Positions 1 through 10,800 of a stretch of 64,000 bases of DNA are shown piece after piece. A program made the position numbers and the translations under genes. A model generated the notes under the pieces. That model was not told the DNA's origin. It searched no databases and worked only from the letters and a program-made list of their open reading frames with translations. Source of the DNA: Bilabrum cf. latius (Eukaryota > Bigyra: Bicosoecida > Bigyra > Bicosoecida); assembly GCA_965178125.1 (NCBI GenBank), contig OZ237772.1:372001-436000 (forward strand), written 5' to 3'. Numbering within the stretch: the stretch's first letter is position 1; each line of letters starts with the position of its first letter.

Positions 1-1425
1 GGTACTGGGACCGACACAATCCCTGCACGGCCCATTGAGCAAGCGCGGCGTCACTCGAGACCAACAGATGCCCACAGAGAGCACGAGGCGAGCATGGAAA
101 ACCATCCCGTAGTGATCGGATCCAGTGCTGACACGTCCAGCTAGTTCGAAACAGATGCAGCAGATGGGCGCATGGATTGGCCGCACGGTCCACGTCAGAC
201 GATGCAGCCCAGTGCAGCTCACGAATCGTATCCATCGACCCGCTAGGAATCGCACCTGCATCTGGGACTGTAGTCGTCGTCACAGTCCAACTCCCGGGTG
301 TCCCTGCCAACAAGGGGTGCTTCTGCTGGAGGCCCGCACTCAGTGCAAGGGGGCGACCTAGGGGCAAGCAGGGAATATCGGTCTAGGGGAGCCTCTTCTC
401 CTACGGGGGTGCATGAGCTGACCGCGGAATCCAGTGTGGATTCAAACGCGGTCAATGAGCTTGCTTTGCGAGCGGACAACGATGCCCAGCCGAGGCCCGA
501 GAGGCAATCAATTGCGGCCTTGTACGACCAGAGTTCAGCTCAGTACGGGGATGAAGATGCGAAGGGACGAACATGCACTCTCTTTGAAGCCCCTCATCTA
601 GCTTGCCTTTCGTGCCAGTGTTGCGTGAGAGATGCACGGGATGCGTCTTGCACTCGAGATGCACCATACCTCTGCAGGCTGCTTCCGTGCCGCAATGCAG
701 TGCAGCAGTCCTGGAGACTCCCTTGGCTCCCTCAAGTGGCACCATCCGCCCCTTACCCCCGCGCTGTCCACGGACTAGGGGCGGTGCTTGCTGTGCTGCA
801 GTGGGATGCACTCGAGGGAACGATGTATGCGTATACCGCGTGGTAGCATGATGCCATGGGAGCGATGGATACTGCCCGGCATCACGAGTTGAGAAGTGCG
901 CTGCTGGCAGCAGAAGTTGGCAACCGCAAGACTACGCTGGTGGGATCAGAGTTTGGCAACCGCAAGACCGCCTCTTTACCTTCTTCCGCTGCTCCATCGA
1001 GGAGCCCATCGGTCCTGTCTATAGAACCTACGGATCCACGTGGCATACACTTGGCATCCCGGTACCAGATCAACCGGCCCACGACGGCATGGGCCGACAC
1101 GAAGAAAAGCATGGATGTGTCACCCAACGCACCCAGCGCCGTGGACCAATCGAGCACAAAGGAGGGTCAAGGCAGTCGGTCTGCTGGGCCAGGGAACAGG
1201 GTAGGTCTGCTGTTCCGTCTGTTCGACGCAACGGCTGTGCTCGCGATCGTCACGTGGGCCGTTCTTTGTTCCCTGGGCCAGTGCCCCGTGGGTGCCTGCA
1301 TGCGTGACCCCGGCAGCGACCTCGCCCAGCTGCCCCCAGTGCTGCTGTTGTGGGATCGCGCGGCGGTGGCGGGGGTGGCGGTGGTGGCAAGTCTAGTTGG
1401 GAGTGTGGCTGTCCTGTACAGCTAA
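1..1425 (+). CDS. Array copy A, 3' part only: C-terminal half of large membrane protein (TAG read as Gln)
   Basis: The frame is open from base 1 to a TAA at 1423-1425 if TAG (142, 244, 271, 844) is sense. The 5' part lies outside the window. The visible product is a polar, Ser/Thr/Asp-rich, presumably disordered stretch, then a block with an LAVLQWDALEGTM motif around 785-825, a small internal repeat (GNRKT twice, 919-969), and finally two hydrophobic segments separated by a Cys-containing loop (CSLGQCPVGACMRDPGSD, about 1267-1320). It is nearly identical to the end of copy C (11950-13407); differences include a 24-base block missing here near 568 and a 9-base block missing near 1375, both in frame. 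The family is not one I recognise. That it is a membrane protein is inferred from the hydrophobic segments and from the signal peptides of the full copies. Confidence 0.72.
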
Positions 1426-4209
1426 ATTGGGAATAAAGGTGGCTGTATTGCTAAGGAAAGGGACGAGTTTGGCATCGGCTGGCTTTGGGTCTACTTGTTA
1501 TGACAAGAGGAACAAGCATGATTGCCAGCCTGGCTGCCAAGAGTGCCCGCAGAGGATGGCACTCGTCACGAACTGTAACCAACCCGTCGGTGGATCAAAA
1601 CAAAGCCTATCTGGAATGGTCTGAGCTTTCTTGCATGTTCTTTCTATCAACGATATTTGTTGTTATTATTGTCCATGCTTCTGGCGAAATAGGAGGTATT
1701 TTCAACAGCATACTGCACAATGCTCCACAGACTGCAGGCCTAGTTGCGAGCAACAGCACGTAGAATCATTTTCGCTGCAACGGTGAGCAACGTCATGCCT
1801 TCCGGCTTGTAGCAATAATTCAATTGTACGTATCTGCTCGCGTTGCGGATAAACTGTTCTTGTATCGCAGCAACTTGGCTAGCAAGTCCAGCAAGTGCAA
1901 GTCTTGGCGCAGGGCCTGGATATTTGCGTGCGCATCGAATCTTGGATTCGTCATTATAGAGACTTCGTAAAATAGCTGGTCAGTAGTCAGCGACGAATCA
2001 CCCGTGGCCAGGCGACCGGAGCAATGGATACCCAACTGGTTGGGCTCGCCTATCGTGGCCTGCGCTACCAGGGCGATCCCCGCCACGCAGACCGTTTCGC
2101 GGATCGTACGCCAATAATTCGTTTGTATCGATGATCGCCGTCCCTGCAGCGTCATCAGATCAACATCAGCGCCTATCGGCCGGACCGGGTCCAACGGAGT
2201 GGCCTGCATTTGCCCCTCCAGTGCGAGCAGCAGAACCGTACACTATCGAGCACTGGGTTCTGGAGACGCAGCCCAAGCACCAAGGGCTATCCCAGTACAC
2301 CAATCAGATGCAGCTGTGGTCTAGATCCAACAACGGAATCAAGTCAGGCACACAGCCAGAGTTTAGCGAGGTGGCTGCAGCGGGCTATCCCGAAACTGTG
2401 CAGCAGTCCTCCCAGCTCATGACGATGCGAAGACTTTCTCCAAGCATGGACGGTACGTGCACTGCTGTCTCGATCGTGGACTGCCCCCGCCGCACGTTTG
2501 ACCCGGACTGCACCCCCATGGACGAGCCCATCCCCCTCAACGACACGTGCCGGCAGACGGTGCTGTGGCCCAAGACGTTCGGACGAAGTAGTAGTAGTAT
2601 GCAGCGCCTTCCAAATAGAAGTACAAATGGGTCATGTCCCGCCCCAATCGTGCCTTTTGAAGGCAACATGGACGGGTACACTGCATTGCCGCCTGGAAGC
2701 AGGGGGGACCCCCGGGGCTGGGTGCATTCCACTGCAACGTGTTCCCCCAGGACCATGGATGGGAGCACTCGCGGAGAACTTGATGCACGCGGTCGAACGG
2801 CCGTGTGGACCCAGTCAGTCACGACAATCTGGCCCCCCGGCACCGTTGCCGTGCTGCCTGTGGGCCCGAATGCAACCGCTTCAGGGGATGTAGCTGACTA
2901 CCCGTGGAGGGTGAATAGAGGGCACGTGGTCACTGTGGTCAGCAATGTACCAGCTACCCACGTTTACACCCCTACTACGTCTGACAAGGCGTCATTTCAT
3001 CATAGCAATTATCATGGTACCACGTCATATGCCCCGATGTAGTGCGGGTCTGAAGTGCCGTACGTGCCAGCTGCACCAGATGCCCAGCTCGTGTTCCTGG
3101 ATGACGCCTCTTGCATCGCCTCCAGGTCGTGCAGGCCAGACGTTGGATCCTCCACCAACGCCAGCAGCCCGCAGTACAGGCAGGCCGTGGACGAGTACGC
3201 GGCATCGGACATCGCTCAGCTGTTCCCAACGAGCATGGTAGGGTGCGCGGTGTCGTATAACCTGAACCGAGAGGATTACAACTCTGACTTGCTTCCAGTA
3301 GACATGCCGATCGCGCAGAATGGGGCCGGGTTTTCCTTTGGGTCCATAGCTCGGAGCTACTTGCCAGGGCAAGTGTATTCCCCAGCACTTGCTGGACGGT
3401 GGAATGCGACTCTGTTCACCCCACGGGCACAAGGTGTCCAGCAAGGAAAAAGCAATTCTAGCAAATCGTTGCTTTATAGAGGAACCATGAGGGAATCGGC
3501 TGTTGATATCGGCTAGACATTAGGTCCTATCATGCCAAATGCTATTCTACACGGACCATACGCCGTGTACCGAGGACCGGTCCCACACCGCATGCTGCCC
3601 CCATCGCCCAATGCCACCCTGCCTCCCATCAGCAGAGGACGGTGGGCATGCGCCCGCACTGCCCCGCAAGGGTACTTCCAGGAGCGCCCCTACTGCCTGG
3701 CTATGTGCGACGATCCAAGCCACATCGCGGTGGATGTGGGTCTCGAGCGGGATGCGGGGCTGGCTGCGGCTGGTATCGGGGCAGGAATGAAGGGTGCATC
3801 ACGAGATGGGTGGGCTCTGGTGGCGAGCCAGGCGCGTCACTGGTACTCATACTGGCTTGGATATCCTGGTCTGGTGCAGGACGAGAGGCTGTACGGGAAC
3901 GATCGGCTGGCGCAGGTGCCTGCTCTGGGGTCTGTGCATCCGGTGGTGAATGGATTGTCTAGCCCTGTGTATCGAAATCTCACTGCGCCAGACGGCAGCT
4001 CAATAGGATTGCCGAGTCCGCAGATGGCATGCATGCCTGACGACGACGATGTGTGGCACCGGTCGTGGTCTCGATCGTCTCGATGGGCACAGCGCTTACC
4101 TGTAGGCAGGGGCTACGTTGAATTCAACCTGAGCTTCGATGCGGCTGCGTGGCCGGCCGCTGTGCCTCTCCACGATGGCGCACAGGCTCCAGGTCTGAAC
4201 TGGCCAATA
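1..4209 (+). repeat. Segmental duplication, left copy (end of A, spacer, 5' half of B)
   Basis: This segment matches 11950-16196 with only scattered substitutions. The offset steps from 11949 to 11973, 11982 and 11987 through small indels (24 bases near 568, 9 near 1375, 5 near 1525). It spans the 3' end of one gene, the intergenic spacer and the signal peptide plus ectodomain of the next, so the duplicated unit is not a gene but the junction between genes. Similarity ends abruptly after about 4209. Confidence 0.85.
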
Positions 4210-6705
4210 CCGTCGACTGTGTAGTTGCAATGGCTCGAAGCAGACGTAGCGATGGATCTAAGCGATTGTGCTAGGAACACCGATGGGTGGGCCGTTCATG
4301 TTTCCGCGGTGCACGTCAAGCCAGCGATGCCGGCTCCCGCAAACTCATCGAGATGCGAGCCAGGACCCAGGAGCAAGGGCTGGTGCCAGATATTGCCGAT
4401 GACACTCGTTGTGGTCGCCTCGCCTGTCGTGTTTCCAAACGACACGCAGCATGGCGCGAGCGCGCCATCCTGGGCCAGTCATGAACCTGTCCACCAGACT
4501 ATGTCTAATTCCGCTCCCATGCAACGGATCCTGACCGCAGGCAGCGTGCTGCAGCGAGTGGTGAGGAGGATCAGGGGAGGACCAGATGCTGGGCTGGCCG
4601 GCGTGTGGATGCTGGCCGCAGAACCTGAATCAGTGCATATTACCGTGCAGTTGCCCTGCATTCCGCTCGCCCGTGACCTGGCAGGCTCTGCGTGTGGGTC
4701 GGTAGATGGGGCTATTTTTCTTCATTTTTTCGATGTTGGTTTGAACCGCGCTGTGGTAGTCTGCTGTACCGTCGCGGTCGCATTGCTGCTGTTTCTATGG
4801 TTTCGGTCTGCATGGCTCGATCATCCAATAAGTGTTGGGTTAATCCGGTTTGTGTTGGGGGCGCTATCGCAAGTGACAGCCTGGATCGCTGGGCTGGGCC
4901 TCTTGTAGGTTGAGCTGTTCGTGCCTGCCGCTGTGCTGCTGGCTTGGCTGACATTCGGGCTCCTTGCTAGGCTAGTAGGAGTACTCGTTAGGGGCGCGGC
5001 GGAGCGTGGTGCTTTGGATGCTAATACAGGACGACTTTCAACAGGGTGCAAGCGTGTAGCTTACGACAGTCCGATGCGGCCCGGCTTAAGGTCACCACAA
5101 GCAGGCGTGAATGAGTCTGATGGTGGTGACTCCGCTCGGCAAGCCTTCAATGGAGTCGAAGCATGCCGTCATTCCAATAATTCAGATTCGAGTATAAGAC
5201 CAGCTACCACTGCACTGCATGCGACCAAGTATTCTTCTGACCTTGGTGGTATCGTAATAGAAGCAGGAGAGGAGCTTGAGGTGGGACACAGCGAAAACGA
5301 TGATGGTGATGATGACACGGGTGAGCTAGCGCGGCGGGGTGACAGCAATGGCATGATGCATGGATCGGTTGCCACCTCAAGAGTAGCTGGTCGGGGGCGC
5401 GCCATCCATGGTCCTTCCGCGGACAGGTCGCAGCTACTACACATGGGAGCCTCGGCACGATCCACACCGGCATAGAGACACATGCGCGAAACGGGGGCAA
5501 TGGCACGGCAGGTCTACGGCGGTGTCCGGGTGCAGCTTGTGCTATCCGACATTCCCAGTGCAACCGAAGACGAGGAAGAGGAAGAGAACGTCAGTGAAGA
5601 CACTGCAGGGAGTTGCGACCAGCATGCATTAGAGCAGGCTCAGCATCCAAGTCAACTTGTTGGCGCGACCTCGGATGATTATGCAAATGACTAGGTCTGC
5701 CCTCCTAGCAGTAGCAATCAAGATGTTTCTCCCGGGGCCAGTTTTACGTCTCTCCCGTGCCCCTCCTCTTCCGTCTCCCGCATGGTCGAGCTACGGGACC
5801 AAGGCAGCAGGGCCCCAAGTGGGGACTAGTACGTCCTCGCCAGGAACGTGAGGCCAGAGGGCCACAATGCGCCCGCACAATGGCATGCCCGCACACGGCC
5901 TGTTGCAACTGAGGTGGACGGCCCCGTGCTTCTGCCAGTGGTCGACGATTGTGAAATAGGTTACGGTGGCTACTACCCCCAGCTCTCACCGGTTTGCTAG
6001 CACATGGCCGTTGCTGCCTCTGTGCTATACTGGGGGGCAGGGCAGGACATAGAGACGGCGATGGAAGAGTTGTCAAGGGAGCGACTAGCTGCAGTAGCTG
6101 CAGTAGGAATCGGTCGTTCTGGAGCATCCATGCCTTAGCTTGTCCCGTTCCTACCGTCTGCGGGAGGGCTAGGGAATGGTATGGATGAATCACAGGCCCT
6201 GCAGTGGAACGGTCTCGCTGTGCCAGGCCAGCCGATTCATGCAAGCACGAAACCGGCGGTCGAAGGGAATTCACGGTAGGTATAGGCACCGGTGCCAAAG
6301 CCCCATAGGTCCTCTGGTTCCTCTGGGTGGAACGTGCGCGCAAGAAGACCCAACTCAGGACAAGAGCAGCTGTCTAGCTCCGATTCAGAACGCGTGCGCA
6401 TGCCATTGGAACAAGGTCCCGCCATCTACACCTGCCGATGCCCCAGTACCACCATGTGCGCGGCGGATGTGCTTGCGATGCTCGCGATCGTCATGTGGGC
6501 CGTTCTTTGTTCCCTGGGCCAGTGCCCCGTGGGTGCCTGCATGCGTGACCCCGGCAGCGACCTCGCCCAGCTGCCCCCGGTGCTGCTGCTGTGGGATCGC
6601 GCGGCGGTGGTCGGGGTGGCGATAGCGTCTTGGGGGCTGGGCCATGTGGCTCGCGCCGTCGTTTGTACTGGATGTGCCGAGTCTTCCAGGCTAGCCTGTA
6701 GTTGA
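1635..6705 (+). CDS. Array copy B: large signal-peptide, multi-TM protein of unknown family, two exons
   Basis: Exons 1635-1782 and 1871-6705 (intron 1783-1870, 88 bases, phase 1) give 1660 codons and a TGA. The ATG at 1635 opens a hydrophobic signal-like stretch (MFFLSTIFVVIIVHASG). I chose it over upstream ATGs because copy D has a 5-base indel upstream of this point, so the longer frame is not conserved. The ectodomain carries paired cysteines, N-glycosylation sequons and conserved blocks (SIVDCPRRTFDPDC, YAVYRGPVPHRM, GRGYVEFNLSFDAAAWP). Near 4525-4633 is the block AGSVLQRV/GGPDAGLAGVWMLAA, then about three membrane segments (4740-4990), an acidic polar stretch (5270-5600) and a C-terminal hydrophobic pair (6470-6640). 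Many in-frame TAGs include 1761, 1984, 3040, 3514, 4222, 4906, 5473 and 5692. The 5' half matches copy D and the 3' half is unique except for conserved patches. Confidence 0.75.
4525..4633 (+). repeat. Near-identical patch shared by B, C and D (AGSVLQRV block)
   Basis: About 100 bases here are almost identical to 10845-10945 (copy C) and 16478-16580 (copy D), although the flanking sequence of the three genes is unalignable by eye over several hundred bases on both sides. The block encodes the AGSVLQRV...GVWMLAA segment just before the central membrane cluster. Conservation at DNA level, including synonymous positions, is stronger than protein constraint would require. Confidence 0.75.
6480..6620 (+). 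repeat. Near-identical C-terminal patch shared by A, B, C and D
   Basis: About 140 bases encoding the CSLGQCP...LLLWDR segment are nearly identical at 1238-1378 (A), 6480-6620 (B), 13211-13354 (C) and 18960-19097 (D). In B and D the flanks are otherwise unrelated to A and C. This suggests gene conversion or very strong constraint on this piece. Confidence 0.78.
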
Positions 6706-7897
6706 ACGCACATTGGGCATGGCGTAAGGGCTGCAAGCTGTCAAGTTGCAACCAGAATACCATAATAATACCAGAATAATTTGTAGGGTAAAGAAACCAC
6801 ACAAAATAATGTGCAACCACGAATTGCCGAGGAGGAGAAGAGGAGGGAGGACGCAGAGAGAGCGGAACAGCAACAGGAAGCAGCAGCAGTGGCAGCGGCA
6901 GGTGAGGCGGCAGAGGCCGCAGCACTCGCAGCAGTCGTTGAACAGACCGAAGCTGAAGCCGACCAGCAGCAGGAAGAATTGCCGGTCGCACTCAACCTGC
7001 AGGGCGGAATCCGGGGAGGAGCAGTCGCAGCTGCTGACCCTGGCGAAGCACCTCCTCAAGAGATCGAGCCCGAGGATCCAGGAGCTCCAGCTGCAGCACA
7101 ACCCCACCACGGCGGGGTATAGGTGCTTCTGGATCATCCTGAGTGAACTCGGGAGTCTCGATGAGTGCCACAGAGATTAAGTGTTGGACGAGGGTTCGGT
7201 GCGAGATCTCGAAGGTGATGATGATGATTGAATGTAACGATACGACTTTTCACGAATGGCTGTCACACCCCCAAGGTGTTACAGAACAACGCGATCAAAA
7301 GACCCGCAGCCCCCCCCTAAAGCAAAGGCCAAAGCCTCAAGAGAAAGCAAAAGAAAGAAAGAAGAACCCCTCGTCCCGAGGAGGATTTCCGAAATATCAT
7401 GGTGCTACACATACCGAGACGATCACCCTTAGACTCAGCCACTCATCCACCAAAGGACCAGAGGGAAGGAGAGTGAGCCCGTGCCATCCGCCACCAGCGG
7501 GACGTCCATGTACGACGTAGGTACCCCCTTTCACGCAAGACACAACGAAGCGAAGTCGCCATCTCACGCGCCCAGATCCTCTCAAGAGTGTGCATGAGCC
7601 CTCTAGGGCGAGCCACCCGATGTCCCCTCCGATCCTGAGCTCGCATAGCAGCATACAGGTCATCCGATGCGCTCGCAGTCCGGCCTCGCACCGAGGCCCC
7701 AGTCCACCACCTGCAGGCAGTCCAGGACGGAAACGTTCTGATCTTTACACTCAGCTCATCAATCACCCGTGTCGCAAGCCGTACCAATCCAACAGAGGCG
7801 CTAGAGCGGGCAACCTGCCCAATACTTTTGTGACGTGTGCTTCCGGTATGCCGGAGTGTAGCGCCGACACGTCGAGGCAGGGAGTAGCAACACCACT
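6706..7897. other. Intergenic region between copies B and C, possible degenerate element
   Basis: There is no recognisable gene here. A short frame runs from just after a TAA near 6767 through a TAG at 7120 to TGA at 7144-7146. It encodes a Glu/Gln/Ala-rich stretch (for example QQQEELPVALNLQGG) with no family I know. Downstream, 7261-7283 holds a small inverted repeat, TGTcACACC-CCCAA-GGTGTtACA, whose arms resemble ends of some LTRs, but no second LTR, primer-binding site or polymerase domain is visible. The rest has no convincing open frame. It could be a decayed mobile element or plain spacer. Confidence 0.35.
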
Positions 7898-10800
7898 ATG
7901 ATGTATGCTAGTGTCATTATATTATGCATCACTTGTTTTGCTGAGGTAGTTTTAGTCAGCTCGCACAAGCCGGTAACATTAGGGATGGCTCGATCAATGC
8001 CTCAAACTACCAAGTTTTGGTCTGACGCGCCCGGAGATAGCAGTAATCGTTGTAACTGTGAGGAGCAGTTTTCCTTATTAAGCAAATGGTCGCGTGTGTA
8101 ATTATTCATCCTCAGGAGTTAACCTGTGCTCTGTCACTGATGACTTTCCTTGCAGCAACATGGCTGCTTCAAGATGACCTGTCGGCGCTCGGGCTCGCTC
8201 CCAATCACACTACCCGAACCCGTAGGATATTGCAGTACAATGGTACGAAATTATTGAAATACAGGTCAAGCTGCTAGATGGTGGATCACCCATGGCCTGG
8301 CATACCATACTCGGGGGTGCTGCAAGGTTGGCTACCGTTTTATTGGACAGCCAGTCCAAGACGACCGCCTAATCGTGCAAAAAATGTATCCCATAAAGTT
8401 TCATTTGCCGCGATGGCGACAGTACCTGCAGCATCATCGCCCTAGCGACCTGTCATAACGGCAAGATAGAGCACCCAGTGGCCGAGCATCGCTCCTCCGG
8501 TACGGGCGGCTGAGCCGTACACAATAGAGCACTGGGAGCTGTCAACCAGACCACGAGAGCAAGGATTATCATTACTTACAAACCAGATGAGGCTCTGGTC
8601 TAGGAGCAACACTAGCACTCCACCTGGCAAACCTGCCAAGCTAGAGGAGGTTGGAGCTGCTGGTATCACCGGCGATGTGCAGGCCTCCTCTCAATTGATG
8701 ATATTGAGGAGGGGAGGCGCAACAATGAACGGGATATGTGCCTCGGTCTCGATCGTGGACTGCCCCCGCCGCACGTTTGACCCGGACTGCACCCCCATGG
8801 ACGAGCCCATCCCCCTCAACGACACGTGCAGGCAGACGGTGCGGTGGCCCAAGACGTTCGGACGTGGTAGCAGTAGTACGCAGAGCCTTCTAAATAGAAG
8901 TACAAATGGGTCATGTCCCGCCCCAATCGTGCCTTTTGAAGGCAACATGGACGCGTACACTGCATTGCCGCCTGGAAGCAGGGGGGACCCCCGAGGCTGG
9001 GTACATTCCACTGCAACGTGTTCCCCCAGGACCATGGATGGCAGCACGCGCAACGGCTTATCTGCAGTCGCGAGAACGGCCGTGTGGACCCAGTCAGTCA
9101 CGACGATCTGGCCCCCCGGCACTGTAGCCGTGCTGCCAGTTGGCCCGAATACAACCGCTTCAGGTGATGCAGCTGACTACCCGTGGAGGGTAAATAGAGG
9201 ACACGTGGTGATGACAATCACGAACGTTCCTTCCACTGCGATATCTCCGAACGAGACGATCTCGTTGCAACAGAGACCACCAAGCCATTAGAATGGTAGG
9301 GGCTCCGGTCATGGGAAGCACGATGGAACTGCAAGCACGCCTGTGCTTGACGACGTTGACAAGCAGGACCTGCGGACGGTATCTTATGCTGCCATGACGT
9401 GTGGGCTGCCTATTTATTTTGTACCAGCTGCACCAGATGCCCAGCTCGTGTTCTTAGATGACGCCTCCTGCATCGCCTCCAGGTCATGCAGGCCAGACGT
9501 GGGATCCTCCACCAACGCCAGCAGCCCACAGTACAGGCAGGCCGTGGACGAGTACGTGGCATCGGACATCGCTCAGCTGTTTCCCGCGGGCATGGTGGGG
9601 TGTGCATTGTCATACGATCTGAACCGAGAAGATTACAACTCAGACTTGCTCCCAGTAGACATGCCGATCGCACAGAACGGGGCCGGTTTTTCTTTTGGGT
9701 CAGTCATGCACAGCTACTTGCCAAGCAATGGGTACCCGTATACACCTTCGACTAAAGGCCGATGGGCGCTCAACGAAATTTCAGGAACTGCAATGAGCCT
9801 GCCTGGTCTCAAAGCTGAGCCTGTAACTCAAAATAGCAGCCATGGGCCTACGAAGTCAGGGGGGTCCTCGTAGGCATATGTGCAACCATTGTTCCCTCAA
9901 GCAATGATCCACGGCCCATATGCCGTGTATCGAGGACCCGTCCCGCACCGCATGCTGCCCCCATCGCCCAATGCCACTCTGCCTCCCATCAGCAGAGGAC
10001 GATGGGCATGCGCCCGCACTGCCCCGCAAGGGTACTTCCAGGAGCGCCCCTACTGCCTGGCTATGTGCGACGATCCCAGCCACATCGCGGTGGATGTTGG
10101 TCTCGAGCGGGATGCGGAGCTGGCTGCAGCTGGCATTGGGGCAGGGGCAGAGGGTGCATCACGAGATGGGTGGGCTCTGGTGGCGAGCCAGGCGCGTCAC
10201 TGGTACTCGTACTGGCTTGGATATCCTGGTCTGATGCAGGACGAAAGGCTGTACGGGAACGATCGGCTGGCGCAGGTGCCTGCTCTTGGGTCTGTGCATC
10301 CGGTGGTGAATGGATTGTCTAGCCCTGTGTATCGAAATCTCACTGCGCCAGACGGCAGTTCAATTGGATTGCCTAGTCCGCAGATGGCATGCATGCCTGA
10401 CGACGACGATGTGTGGCACCGGTCGTGGTCTCGATCGTCCCGATGGGCACAGCGCTTACCTGTAGGCAGGGGCTACGTTGAATTCAACCTGAGCTTTGAT
10501 GCGGCTGCGTGGCCGGCAGCTGTGCCGCTAAGCACCCGGGGGGCAGCACCAGGTCTGGACTGGCCTATCCCTACGGCGGCCCAGCTGGAGTGGTTAGAGG
10601 ATGATATAGAAATGGATGTGGCTGACATGGTGACGGCAGAGGGTCGGGTGCCTGGCGCATCTTGCGCTGCTAGGATTATCTAGGTCAAGACGGGAGCATC
10701 TATTCCCGTCACTGCGGGTTGCTCACCAGGGGACAAAGAAGAGGGGTTTTGTTAGTCGCTTCCCACAAGTGTATCCGTCCGACTGTTGTGTGACCCCCCT

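Noticed and set aside
1500-1634. Upstream ATGs (1500, 1518) as the start of array copy B
   Set aside because: Copy D carries a 5-base indel in this stretch that breaks the frame, while the ATG at 1635 and the following signal-like sequence are kept in both.
7261-7283. Solo LTR
   Set aside because: Only a 23-base palindrome with LTR-like ends is visible; no second terminus, target duplication or internal domain could be found.
7380-7450. A tRNA-like sequence on the minus strand (GTGGATGAGTGGCTGAGT)
   Set aside because: The D-arm-like piece is not followed by a T-arm (GGTTCGANNCC) or a foldable acceptor stem.
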